A stretch of 64,000 bases of DNA from Apostichopus californicus (Eukaryota; Echinodermata; Holothuroidea; Aspidochirotida; Stichopodidae). This document shows, piece after piece, positions 12,481 through 24,530 of this stretch. The translations under genes were made by a program, and so were the position numbers. The stretch spans positions 23,179-87,178 of the forward strand of contig JAIPMN010000838.1 in the NCBI GenBank assembly GCA_020650975.1, given 5' to 3'. Below the pieces are notes generated by a model. The model ran no database searches and had not been told where the DNA came from. It saw only the letters and a program-made list of their open reading frames with translations. Position 1 is the first letter of the stretch. Every line of letters starts with the position of its first letter.

Positions 12481-13135
12481 TAACTGACGACGAAATAATT
12501 CTTTTGTTTTAAAGTGATTATGTGCCTACCGAAAAAGGAAAACAAAATATAAATTTTGATTTTATGTTTTCCTTTATGTTTAGATGTACCACTGGTGTTG
12601 TTCATGGATGAAACATGTCATTTCATGACTGAAACAGTCACAGTTAAAACTAAAACTAACGGAAATGGCAGTGAAAACAGTAACATTTGAAACCATTTTT
12701 GAACAAAACTTATTCCCAGGATAAATAGGTACACCACTCCTAGATGTGCGTTTAGCGATGAATATGCAACACTTAACAGCTATGGTGTCACCGGTGTAAC
12801 AAATGCAAACTATTTTAGGTTTAGATTCCAAATTTGAGTGAAAATGTTGAATTGGAAGCCACCCAACATGATGATGTAATCCAATAGCCCCTTAGAAAAC
12901 TTGAACAAACTGTAGCTGTTAGCAGGCGTACAAGTAATCGTGGTAGAAGCCTAGGTCTTAGTATAACATTAGAAGGGTAGTCAGAGACCTAGTTCTGATA
13001 GAGTTATGCTATCAGGCCTAGTCAGAGAGACATTGTGATTGAAGGTGTGTAGTAGTATGTGTGACCATTGGCGTTGTTTTGCACACTCATTTCTGTTGTC
13101 ACTAGTCTGCTAGTCACATCGATGATCAGCTGTTC

Positions 13136-13204
13136 TTTGAACAAGGAGAGCGTCATTGGTAATGAATATGCATTATAATGCGTTCTCTCATTGGCTTGTT
13201 CAAA
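13136..13204. repeat. 69-bp imperfect inverted repeat with CCAAT motifs
   Basis: Arms TTTGAACAAG (13136-13145) and CTTGTTCAAA (13195-13204) are perfect 10-bp inverted repeats. Inside them GAGAGCGTCATT pairs imperfectly with AATGCGTTCTCTC. The arms also carry ATTGG (inverted CCAAT) motifs, with a third at about 13068. The centre holds an AATATGCATTAT core similar to POU/octamer sites. The layout recalls compact CCAAT-plus-octamer promoters, but no adjacent gene is visible. Confidence 0.6.
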
Positions 13205-16200
13205 TCAAGAGGCACGGCGTAACAAATATATGAATGAAATCTGTCTTCAGCGGAGAAATGTTTTCATACTTTAGATCATTCATTTCTTAATTAATGAAAA
13301 GTTTTTGCAAAATAAGCTTGATGACGCCCTCATTTTTCATGGTTTGTCAGATGAGCAGCTTAAATGAAGTTCCCTGTTTTGAAAATGAACAGTTTTATGT
13401 ACATTTCCTTTTCTGAAACGCACAGAATTACTTTAATTAGCCAAATATTGAAAACCTTGTAAACGTACAAATCCCTTTAAGTAAAACATGAAGAAGAAAA
13501 CTTGATAGCGAAATCCTCATTAGTGCACGAACCTTCTTCAGATTAATAAATGGTCATCCTTATAAAAGTGTGCATTGTTACTATTGAATGTTGCTTTCAC
13601 TTAAACTGTGGCAAGGAATCGTGCAAAGTCCATTGACTTTCTCCTCTTCTTTAATTTGAAGTGGAGAGTGATTACTCAAACCAAATGAGTGAACGGTCTC
13701 GTTTAATTATATAGGATTCGAGCATATTGAAAATTTAACAAAATCAATGCAAGTATAGTAGGAACCTTTGAAAGCTTAAAGATTGAGACTCTTCTTGAAA
13801 GTTCAGTTTTGTTTAGCTATTTTATTGTAATCCATTTTCCCTTTTGTCTCTCTCGAAAGACATGACTACTCAAGTTTGTATAAAGCTGTGAATCACCTTT
13901 GCCAGTTCAATAAAACAAATCACAAAGAAATTTTGATCTTAGTTGGCAAATAAAAGCCTGGGGCGGCAATTTGGTAGTATAATGGTGATAAACAATCACC
14001 CAAGAGAAACAAAATAGAAAAGAGGGGAGAAAAAAATACTGTGTTCACAATTGGCCCGGCAAAAATAGTTTTGTTACCATAATTATTAGTGCTGTGATGA
14101 AGAACTAAGTGTATAATAAACCTGAAAAAATCATAAAAAAAAACCTAGTTTCTACTAGGTTGGCAGTTTAGCATACATAGTACTAGTGGGGGCCTCTTCA
14201 CTGTCATGGCTGATAGGTGATTTATGGCACCTTTTGTGCCGTTGGAAGTTAGGTATGTGTCAAGGAAAAGACTACAAAGGTCAAGAGGTTTCAGACACTC
14301 CTGGGATATGACCTTTGACATTTGGCTGTTGTAGAGGCCATAGGTGGCAGTTGTTTGGTTCAGTAGATGCTTAGAGATTGCCACCATTAGCAGTTCAGTT
14401 CCCAGCTATTTTAGTAGTAGTATTGGGTAATAGTAGTAAGTAGTATTAAGATTTTAATATCTGACATATCTATAATATACTTGGGTAGGTGTAGTTCAAA
14501 TTAAATTGTCAAAACTTTGAAAACATGTAGATGATAGTCCAACTAGTTAGTGGGTGATGTAGCGGGGAGAAATTAGATTCTATCTGGCCTTCTAGAAACT
14601 GACAGTTGCAATCTTACATGCCTAGCTTGTTGATAACACTAGAGTTCATATACACGCACACACAGGTTGCTATTGCCACTGGTTACTAATGTTAGGCCAT
14701 TGCAGCCAACTCTTTCCAGGCTAACACACCTTTGAGGAAGTTGGCAGGGATCTGTAGGCCTTCTGGTACCCATCCATCCTGGTTGGCATTTAATATGCAA
14801 AGTTTAATTAAGTCTCAAACTGACTTGATGAATAATCATTTTGTTTCTACCAAATGAGTCTGCATGATGTATGCACATGATAGTTGGTTAGTTTTCTGCA
14901 GAAAAATACCAGGAAATTGAGTTGTGTGTGGAACTAACACTAAGTTTCAGTCCAGGCTGATGGTAGGGTTCAGTGTCCATGCATAGAACCTAACTAGGGG
15001 TCAAACAGCGATACCACTGCTGTTAAAACAGAAAGGATGGTTTCATGGTATCAAAGTATAATATATTATGCCTATAAAAATAAGCATATATGTATAGTTT
15101 TCAGTGAGTGACATACTGTTCTTGTGATATATGTGTGGCGTGAAAAGAAATTAAAACCATTTCCATGAATGGATAAATATATCCAATATATGAATTGTGG
15201 TATAGTTTATTGTGACATACCTTTTTTTGGTATATTTGTACTCAAATTACACAAATAGAAAAAGGTCAAAAACCATACCATTATGAAAGCGAGGATTTAA
15301 TTAAATTAACAAAGAAGTACCCTTGTTTTTTTCTTCACGTTGAGGTATAAATTGTCCATCTCGAATGCCTGGTATTCAGTTACCAATATTAAGACATTTC
15401 AACAACTAAGATTGAGTTTGATTTTGTACTCAGTTTTTTAATTTTTTTTTATTTAATTGCTCTAGTTTTCAATTGTAAACCAGATTTGTGATATGAAATT
15501 GACCTGGTAAAGAGATTTCATGTCCAACTTACCTCTACCAGCAATTTTCTCATAGTTTTAATGTTCTTTTCTGAAAGGTTTGAAATCAAAAGATTAAATT
15601 TACCTTTTGTAACTAAGTAGGACAGCTAAATATTTTTGTGTCACTGAGGGAAATTTTGGTGGTTGTTTTTGACTATATAATATGTCTATAACATATGATA
15701 CGAATTAAAATTGGGACGAAAAAAGTTTTTCTTTTGTTATCAAGGAAATGGAGTTTGACATGCCATTTCCAACCAAGCTGCATTTGTTAGGAGCAAATAC
15801 ATAATCCTTTCACCAACCTAAATTTTTAACCTGTTCCGGCTTATGACAAAAATGGCGAACACAATATAATTTGCAAAGTCTTTGTACCCAAAGTGTTCAG
15901 GGACATTCAGAACTGGGATGGAATTATGGCCCCCTTATCAATTTGACATCACCTGACCCCTCATGGTCAAATCTAGGTTACAATAGTTTCAACTTCAACA
16001 CATAATCCACACAAAAAATGCTATTTCAAAAATAAAAAAATTATATATACTTATATTTCATTAATACTGAATCTTAATAATTTCTGTGAAAATTGGACCA
16101 AACCTCTGCCCCTTGCATCAGTTTGATGGCATCATTCCTATCATTTTAATATAGACAACACAAGCCACATTGTTTCTTTATTATCTGACTCTACTTCCAA

Positions 16201-16378
16201 TCCTGATATCACTTGTATTAGTACAGTCATGTTAACACTAAATGTAGTAAGGTTAGGCCTAATGTTAACACTGCCATGCTTTTCTATTATAGCTTCTGTG
16301 AAGTGTGGAACAAACAGGTACAGTCAGTTCCATGTTAAAAACCACCCTTTTGTGGATGAAGGAAATAGTGTGTCCTAC
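13205..16378. other. No gene recognised
   Basis: Unique AT-rich DNA. A minus frame at 14145-14387 (80 codons) lacks motifs. A TAG-rich microsatellite-like patch sits at about 14411-14450. Near 15525-15590 the minus strand has a strong acceptor/donor pair bounding only 38 bp, which I regard as chance. Confidence 0.45.
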
Positions 16379-16555
16379 AGGAAATAATAATTTATCGTTA
16401 TTGCATTGCAAAATGCTATAGAGACTTATCAAAATGCTATATAAGTGTAAAGATGGCATAGCAGTTTTATGCATAGGAGATATTGTATTAATATATTGGA
16501 GAAAACAAAATTCATAACCTTCAAAACTGCTGAACAAAATTTGAATACTAGATTA
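16379..16555 (+). repeat. Interspersed repeat, copy 2
   Basis: Shares GCAAAATGCTAT, AAGTGTAAAGATG and the block TCAAAACTGCTG plus AACAAAATTTGAA (about 16520-16545) with the other copies. It lacks the adjacent C/T or G tract seen at copies 1, 3 and 5. The boundaries are approximate. Confidence 0.55.
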
Positions 16556-16740
16556 TTTCCTGTTGTACATTCTATAAACTTATATTTCATAAGAATATCA
16601 AAAATTTGATAATGCGATTAAACTCCATCATCTATACATGTGCAACCTATTTAAACCAACATTTGAAGCTTGGCCTAGTTACCACAACATACATAATGTT
16701 ATTGTAATCATTAACTCATTGCTGATATGAAACCCTTTTT

Positions 16741-16840
16741 GGTTACTTGCCTTAGGCAGGCAAGTAACCTACCTATGCAGTCAAGTTGGCGTGTGTATGT
16801 GATGCCGTAGCCTCTATACACGATATCTCAAGGTAGGCAA
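16741..16840 (+). repeat. Hairpin-headed repeat fragment
   Basis: It opens with a perfect inverted repeat, GGTTACTTGCCT then TAGGC then AGGCAAGTAACC (16741-16769). About 50 bp further on it has GATATCTCAAGGTAGG (16822-16837). That same 16-mer occurs at 39091-39106 in the 144-bp AGGTCA repeat, so this is probably another part of the same repeat family. Confidence 0.6.
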
Positions 16841-18433
16841 CCTCTGTCTTTCAATTAATTTTTTGGAGATTTAAATTTTTAGTCTGTAAATGTTTAATGA
16901 AGTAGGAAGAAAGAGGTGGTGAGAAAATTAGCCCCATCCTAGTGACAAACAGGTCAAGGTTAATTAATTCTGGTACCTGGTAAATAAATAATAAATTCTG
17001 TGATAATTGGCAAGTCTGTGTTGCTAATACCACTAGTAAATAAACATATGAGGCTCATCAATTAAAAGAGACTCGACTATTTACACTAACAGGAAGACCA
17101 TAAGGTAGGTCTGTTCCTAACATGTTCCACAAAACTCATTGGAAAACATAAAGACTTATATGGCCTCAAATGACAGGTTGACAATCCATTACAAATTTGT
17201 CAAGGACACGATATATGGTGAACATTGCATGTCACACAAGAGAGCTGTGTTGTCGATACGAAGTAAAAAAACATCATGGTTTTAAAGTTGATTCATATAC
17301 GAAAGAATTTAATTAACATAAATATTTTGGCCTGCACTGAGGATCCCTACTGGCCATAGTTAATTTGAGCCTTAAAGAGAGAGCATTCCAGAAAAATTCC
17401 AACAAATTTTTAAAGCTGAATATCAATAAAATTGGAATACCTATAAAACGTTACTATCACTCAAGTGTTTCATTTGGTTATATTAAGACTAAAATTCTGA
17501 CTCTGGTCATCCTCTAAAAGACATTTTGATGTACTTTGCTACTCTTTTAACTCTCTGTTTGCGCATGTGCACTTTCTCAGATGAGCAACCTCTCTTTGTT
17601 AAACAATGTATTGATGGAGATTTAACTATAAATAGGAAAATTAGTATGTTGTAATTCACGTTGTAAAATAATTGTGAACAAATATAAATGCAATCTTTTT
17701 TCAAGATTTTTATTTGTACATATCTTAACATTTTCTGTTTACTGGAAACCCGATAACTGAATAAATGAATTGCTTCGTCGTACATTGGAGAAGTATAGAA
17801 AGCAAACAAGCAAATGAAGTCAATGCGCCTTGCCTTAAGGAATCTCTGTAAAATATATATATATATATTTTTTTTGGTGCAATCATACTTTCCATGAAGA
17901 GTGAGTGATATAGGTTTTGCCTCTAAGATACACAGAGCTATATTACAGTGTGTAATGCTGTAAACTTACCTCACTGTTGGGATTTCACTGAGCATTCCCA
18001 GAAGAAGTATTTTGCTTTTTCATTAAAGTTTCCCCTACATCTACAGAAAGGGAAACCATCTATCTTTCAACACCTCTCAGTGGCTGTTTATGGTGAATTT
18101 TTTTTTTCACCAAAAAAGAAGGGGCAAAAAAAAAATCAGAGTTGTGAAGACACTGAACTGATGAAGGGACCTGATTTTTTAAATCCCCAAAAGATTTTTA
18201 TAACTGCTCCAAGGTATATTTAACAGGTCATGCAAAAACCCAGGGAGGTTTGTATCAAATATGAGAATGAAATGTTTGATAAGTAGAGCTCAAAAAGTTA
18301 TACATCCATTGAAATGTCACATGAAGACACACACATACATTATTTAAAGGGTATTCACTTTATGCTTAATATTCTTGTTGCTTTTTTCCTCCTTGAAAAA
18401 GTAATAAAATTCAAATTTCCCTTCTAAAACTGT
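16841..18433. other. No gene recognised
   Basis: Unique AT-rich DNA. A TA microsatellite followed by T's lies at about 17852-17876. On the minus strand 17970-18040 is bounded by textbook acceptor and donor signals but has stops in all three frames, so at best it is a non-coding exon. Confidence 0.45.
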
Positions 18434-18917
18434 GTTTTCTATTGAATGGTAAATGATTCAAACAATTTGCGAAATTTATGTAAATATGAGAAATTGGAAA
18501 AATAAAGAAAACATAGGAATCATAAATATGCATTGTAGCTGTATTGAAAATTAATTTACAAGATTTGTGTAAAGTGATTTGATCATTACAGATTTTTGGG
18601 TGTATTGTGGTAGTGATATATATGTATGAAATATATATGATTATTGTTCACAGCATCTGGACCATTTTGAATGGTTTTGTTTTCTATTTAACGGATTCAA
18701 AACAATTTGCAAAATTTATGTAAATATTAGAGAGTTGGAAAAAGAAAGAAAACATAGAACCCATAAATATGCATTGCAGCTGTATTGCAAATTAATTTAC
18801 AAGATCTGTTTAAAGTGATCTGATCATTAGTACCGATTTTTGGGGGTGTATTGTGGTAGTGATATATATATTAATATATATTATTATTAGTGTTCAGAGC
18901 ATCTGGACCATTTTGAA
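18434..18917 (+). repeat. Tandem duplication of about 240 bp
   Basis: Copy one is 18434-18671 and copy two 18679-18917, head to tail. Both run from GTTTTCTATT through ACAATTTGC, TAAATATGCATTG, AATTAATTTACAAGAT and TATTGTGGTAGTGATATATA to GCATCTGGACCATTTTGAA. Differences are scattered substitutions and small indels, including a different TA length. By eye they are roughly 85-90% identical, so the duplication is not recent. Neither copy encodes anything recognisable. Confidence 0.9.
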
Positions 18918-19133
18918 AGTTGTTACGTTTATATGATTGACTCGGCGAATTGACCAGTGAACTTCAGGGTTGACATATGGAGAAATGGTTTGAATTCCTC
19001 TTGAGTGGCTCACAGTATGTGTCGTACCGTTTGCTAATTTTTCAAAGAATTATAAAAAGGAAAGGGTCATGACTTTTAAAAAAAGACCCTCTAGCTAGGT
19101 CTTTGCCTTTTTCCAGCTTTGCACAAAATTTAC

Positions 19134-19370
19134 CGAAACTCATGCACCGGTTGACAGGTGCAATTAATGCAAGGTGAACGTATGAGAATGACCTCTTCGT
19201 GAGTTGTCCAAGCAACTGCTGACCATTGCCAGGACCACTCAGCGCACCCAGCAGGACCCCTATCTTCTCTTCATTACGGTTGAATATACGAACACCTCTG
19301 GTCATTAGTCGGCGGTGTTGTCGCCAACGCTCACAGTCTCTTGTCCGGTGTATTAAAATACTTGAATCGA
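19134..19370 (-). CDS. Candidate internal coding exon, unknown protein
   Basis: On the minus strand a pyrimidine-rich acceptor ending in CATACAG precedes base 19370, and a donor (TTTCG, then GTAAAT) follows base 19134. The enclosed 237 bp are open in one frame for 78 full codons, with two leading and one trailing base, making a symmetric phase 1-1 exon. The two other frames stop within 45 bases. The peptide contains RDCERWRQHRR, then KIGVLLGALSGPGNG, and has two cysteines. Many codons contain CpG, unlike the AT-rich surroundings. I do not recognise the family. The frame also runs on past the donor to 19042, so it could instead be a terminal exon or a decayed fragment. Confidence 0.35.
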
Positions 19371-19398
19371 CTGTATGAGATATGAAAGGTGGACGATA

Positions 19399-19424
19399 AA
19401 ATTAAAATATATATATTTTAATTT
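19399..19424. repeat. Perfect 26-bp AT palindrome
   Basis: A self-complementary stretch centred on ATATATAT with arms beginning AAATTAAAA. It lies just upstream of the candidate exon at 19134-19370 on the minus strand. In DNA this AT-rich it may be coincidental. Confidence 0.7.
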
Positions 19425-21950
19425 GAAGTACTTAGTTTGCGATTTATTAAATTTTACTTGCCATATAGTCAGAGGTTAAAATAATTTTTGTCTTTTAAAT
19501 CTTTTCAAAGGTTAACTTTTGCCTGGAGCGTTCAGTCCAGTCCACTTTTCTTTATATGATTTAATGGACTGACAGTAATATACATAGTCATACCGTCATT
19601 GCCTGTGAATATTGTTTACGTCGTCATAATATATATATATATATATTTTTTTTGAGCGAAAAACTCAAAATAAACGATTAAAAGGACTTTTAAAAAAGTG
19701 TGCTCACCATTAGCGAAAAACAGCCCGACGTGAGAGGCTGCCAAATTTCATACACTGATTTAGCAGCTTTTTTTACAGAACTTGCTTAAGTAAATTTTTG
19801 GGTGGTTTTGGATGAGAAAATGAAAGAACTCTTTCCCAGGACAAATTTTCAATTCCAATTTGTGAAACTAGTACTGTAGCATATACCAGCCTATTATAAA
19901 CCCAGATCATTCATCCAACTGTAAATACAATGTCAGAGGGTAATAGATAATTAGGTTGGACTATGAAATATGTACAAAATTCCATATCAGATGGATGTCA
20001 AAGAGCTTTATATATATATATCTCCCTTACTTCAGCACTGATGTACATCCTGTTGATGCTTGCGTGCCTCTTTATTGATCAAGTGGAAACCAGCTATCTG
20101 ATGTAATTTTCATTGTTCCAATCAAGTTTTTGGATGATCATCAGAGAGTTGTAAAAATGAAAGTAAAAGATGGAAGACGAGTCATTCTTGTTCTTTTGTC
20201 TGTGTAGATCTTTTCATTCTTCAATCAGTTCAGGAATTATAAAGCTGATTATTAGCCAGAAATCCTCCCAATTTTATAGGGTAAGAAAACGTGTCATTAA
20301 ATAGCTTGCACATTGCGACAAAAAGATATATCGTAATTTTAAACTGAAGTGGGGATTTTGAGACAGAAATGTGGCATTAATTAAATTTGGGTTGGGTTGG
20401 CTGCAGATTTGTAATCATTGAGAGGAGGGGGTACTGTCAGTGATTTTGGAATTGAAGTCTTTACGAATAATTTTTTAACAGTAATTTTTCTTTGCATGTG
20501 ACACATATTAAGACAAAAAAAAAAAAGAAAGACTCTAGTGTTACAAACTTTTTAAAAAGGAATGAAATTATTAGTTAATATTATATATTAAACTTCAAAT
20601 TTGGTAAGTTCTACCAATTTTAATCTTACTTTGGGTTAAAACGACTGGTGTGGTGAAATAACTGGACTTTTTAAAACCGAACACAAGACCACAAGCTGGT
20701 TCATAGTCTGTTTCTGATAGCCAGCAATTTAAATGAAAAAAAATTTAGCTTCAGTTGATGTTTATACCTGAACTTGCTAAATAAATTCTATCCCGATTCT
20801 TTTTTCTAATTTGTAAAAACATGAGACCATTCCAGACAAAAAAAAAAAAAAATCAGATTTCAGAAAATGTTTACGTGGTCGGCCTATGGCCTTCCTTTGT
20901 CCCTATTGCTTCTATATTAGTTTGCTGTCTGAATAGTAAAAATGATGGTGTTGTCTTCCGTTGTTATGAGTAGTTTTTCCTGTTGTCAAAGATCAGAGTT
21001 GAAGGGCTGTAGTAGTAGCCAGTGCTGCTGCTGTAATACTTGCATCCCAAGTGAATAAACACGATAGCGTCATGTACTGGCCAAGATGGTTTTTGATTTA
21101 GCATTGTGCACACACAAGTTGCAAAATTGAATTATCCAGGCAATCTCTTGTGCCGCCGGAATGAAATTAGGGAGAAATGCCAAATGACAGATTTTCTTTA
21201 CTCGGTATAAATTGTCCGTGGTGCGCTGGAAATGACACTGAAACCCAAAATTGACAATTAGGTTTATTTGTGGAAGATAATGAGAATGCTGCCACCAATA
21301 CTGGGTAATGTATGTTATGTTTATTATATTATCACACCTAAATTTAAAAATAACATTAATAAACCAAAAAAATGAAACAAACTGTCAACCAAGCCATAAT
21401 ACAATGACATTTACTTTGAAATACTGCCCTCTTTATATATGTGATATTTAACCATAAATAGTTTGAAGCAAAATTGTCTTATCTTTGGAAAAAGTGGAAT
21501 CTATAGTTGGCCGAGCTGTCTCAAACACACTGCAAGCTTGGCGATAACTCCACTGTTTCTTTGAAGAAGGGCAGTTTGTATTGTTGCGGTTTCGACAGCG
21601 AACTGTTTTTTTTTTTGTTGTTGATACTTTTGCTTTGACAGAGAATTTTACAATCCTGTGACAAACCAAGGTCTTAATGAACAGAATCCTAGTGAAGGTC
21701 TGCTTAGTTATCCACTTTGGTTGTTTGTTCTCCTCCCCTCCCCCATCCTCTACCCACTTGCTTTCATGTCTTCCCATATCCCTTCTCTATAGTATCTAAG
21801 ATTGAGGAACATCTTTTCGTTCCAGTGTAAAAATGCTAGAACATCTCATCATCAACAAGTTTTCACATCATTTCCAAAAGCAGAAGCCAAAAATAGGAAC
21901 AGGAAAGAAATGATGACATTTGGCAAAGGAAGTTCCCAGATGTTGTAGTT
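19425..21950. other. No gene recognised
   Basis: Unique AT-rich DNA with TA microsatellites at about 19629-19653 and 20009-20022. A minus frame of 109 codons (21448-21777) shows no motif and is partly driven by A-rich codons. A CpG-containing patch at about 21140-21250 could be regulatory. Confidence 0.45.
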
Positions 21951-22040
21951 ACATATATATGTTTAAATATATATGTTTGGTTCTATAATAGTTATATATA
22001 TATATATGTTTTAATATATATGCGTTTGGTTTCTATAGTT
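21951..22040 (+). repeat. Tandem duplication of about 45 bp
   Basis: Two adjacent copies of a unit made of ATATATATGTTT, AATATATATG and GTTTGGTT(T)CTATA. The second copy has a longer TA run and an extra CG. Confidence 0.75.
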
Positions 22041-22329
22041 CTTGCATACAGTACTCCTGGTTGGAATGAAATCCATTTCTAGAGCTCAATTTAACCCATG
22101 ATCATCATCGAATGATTTATGCTCAAATTGGAGTGTGATATGTATTAGTTGTGTCTTCTCTAATGAAACACACTAACAACAAATACATACCAAAGAAACA
22201 TCCTGGAGCATTCAATCATATAGATGTATACGTATGAAAACATAACGTACATCCTATTCTTTTAACCACTTAGATTAGTTTAAAGCTTCGTATATAATGT
22301 TATGCTGCCTCATGTTACAATTAGATGTA

Positions 22330-22533
22330 TTAAGGCTGGTGGTAAATACCCCACCATGAAGCAAAAGGCCTTGAAAGGCCTGCCTGGCCCAAAATTTGAT
22401 AAGTAAGATAATGAGCTGCCGCTGTGACTGTGGCAGATCGAATGTCAGTTCTTATAACCGGAGAGTAAGCCCACCGCTGAGCGTTGCAAAAGACACCATT
22501 CCTGAACACGGTGACACGAATGGGGGGTCCCAT
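22330..22533 (-). CDS. Very tentative first coding exon
   Basis: The minus strand has an ATG at 22533-22531 in an acceptable Kozak context (G at -3 and +4). It opens a frame beginning MGPPIRVTVFRNG in a patch that is GC-richer than its surroundings. The VTVFRNG string resembles the first strand of doublecortin-type domains, which often read V-x-V-F/Y-R-N-G-D near the start. The next residues do not continue the family pattern convincingly, so a donor soon after would be needed. A chance frame is at least as likely. Confidence 0.15.
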   Translation of the reverse strand: MGPPIRVTVFRNGVFCNAQRWAYSPVIRTDIRSATVTAAAHYLTYQILGQAGLSRPFASWWGIYHQP

Positions 22534-24491
22534 CACAAGTTAGGAAATTTAGATCAAAGAGAATGAAAGGTCGTCTCTGGATGGTTACGACGACAACGAA
22601 GAGGAGGATTTTTCTTCCTCCTTACTATTATTAATGGATACGAGTAATATATTGATATGACAATAGTAGTGCTCACACAACAATTTGGTGGTGTTAAACA
22701 GGGAGAACTACTTCGTCTTAAGGGTCACACAAGATGGAAGTTGGCAGTAAACAAGATGCAGAGAGATAAACTTTTTATTGGTTGACATGTCAATTATTAA
22801 AGTACTTCAGAGTCTGAATAGACAAACACGGAACAGCATTCTCAAAGGTCTTTGAACTTGATTGAAGTGAAAGGTATATTGGGATATTGGGATATTGATA
22901 TCATAATGGTATTATTTTATGTCATGAATATCCATAATTTCATATAGCAAGTTCATGCATTAGTATAGCTGTGTAATTTCATTGACAGGTGCAGTGTGTT
23001 TAACCATGAATCCAGTACAAGTGCAAGATTGTAAAATGGTTTTTGCACAGATGTAGATGTGGATTTTTAACAGACCCTGACAAATTGGGCTTTCGTAAAC
23101 AAGAAAACAAAAGAGAAAAAAAGGATCCAATCAAACAATCAAATAAAAAATCAAATGCTAGCTAGAATATATAAATTTTGGTTGCTTTTGAAATAAGTTG
23201 CATTGCTTATCATTTTCCAGACTTCCTATAAACCACAAGGGAAGGATTTCAGATCAATCAAACCTGACTGAGGCCCTCTCCCTTAAAAGAATAAAGAAAG
23301 GAAAACAACTGAAAATGCAAACCTTTGTACAAATGCAGCATCAATAATACTTTCTATATCAAGGAAGGAGGCCACCCCCCTCCCCTAACTCAAAAAATAC
23401 AAAAACAATGGAGAAATGTTTGTTAATGATGATAAGAAATCTACTAATTAGCTCCTTAAAACAGTGAAGTCATTTCACCATTACACTTACAAGTAAAGCA
23501 TATCTCTCTGGCAAAAACATGTTACTCAATAGTTTTCATAGTCATGGGATGGAAAGTTTTTTATGATATGCATCATCGATAAACTGCGTGAACGATAATG
23601 ATATGATTCTTGAATATATGCATGGCTAATGAACTTCATATTATTTTAATTTTATACAAACAGAAATATGTCTAACATGCAAACACAGGGAGCTTTTTAA
23701 AATGGTCTTAACAATGACTAGATTTTCTTTGTGCCTTCAACTTGTGCATATCTAGAGATGCAGTTGTGACGTGTTCTTAACTTTACAGTCATCTTCGTAC
23801 TATATTTAAGTAATAGTGCCCTCTATGTGGTCTTGCTTTGATTTTCAACTGAAGGCGGCCGATAGTACTAGTTCACCAGACTGATCTGAAAATTTTCACA
23901 GCTTTTTGTCATTGAAAATGATTCAATCACAACAAAGAGTGTGATTGTGAGATGTAGGATTATGTATTTGTACCTTGCCATGTGTCATGTTAAATCTAAC
24001 TTTCTGTTATTAAATTTAGACCTAAGTATTTTTGGTGCAAAAACGTCAGAAAAAATGATTCTGTGAAGTAAAGAAGTGACAAGGCGCTCTCTCTCACTCT
24101 TGTAAAGGCTGGAAAGTGCTTACAGATTAATGCGATTTAGATTGTTTAATTAGTTTAATAAGTGTTCTATATTAAAGTAAATAGCTGAATTAATCTGCAT
24201 TCTGAAGGCTATGATGGCTTTGGAGTATATGCACTGTAGAATTTCAAATTAATTTAAATGTTGTATTTTCAAACTGAATGATCTCTTAGCCAGGGAGGGG
24301 TACAGTGTCTTTGGGTCTGCTTAATATCAGTCTATCATTCGATGTCTGTAAGAACTTTAAGAAAATTTGCAAAAAATAAGTGTTCGTCTCTGAAAAGTAT
24401 GAATGCAATCATTCGGTAATTAATTATTGGAAACTCGCAGATCTGAAAATTATGAAGAAGTACTGTGGTCTCAAGGTTTTCAAATTTGAGC

Positions 24492-24530
24492 TTTACTGGC
24501 TATTTACTGGCTATTTACTGGCTATTTACC
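24492..24530 (+). repeat. 11-bp tandem repeat, about 3.5 copies
   Basis: Head-to-tail units of ACTGGCTATTT without substitutions until the last, partial copy. Confidence 0.85.

Noticed and set aside
15540-15590. Minus-strand 38-bp interval between strong acceptor and donor
   Set aside because: Too short and AT-rich, with no evidence of constraint; a microexon cannot be supported from sequence alone.
17970-18040. Minus-strand 71-bp interval between near-perfect acceptor (TTTCCCTTTCTGTAG) and donor (GAG|GTAAGT)
   Set aside because: All three frames contain a stop, so it cannot be an internal coding exon; in AT-rich DNA good-looking splice sites arise by chance. A non-coding exon remains possible.
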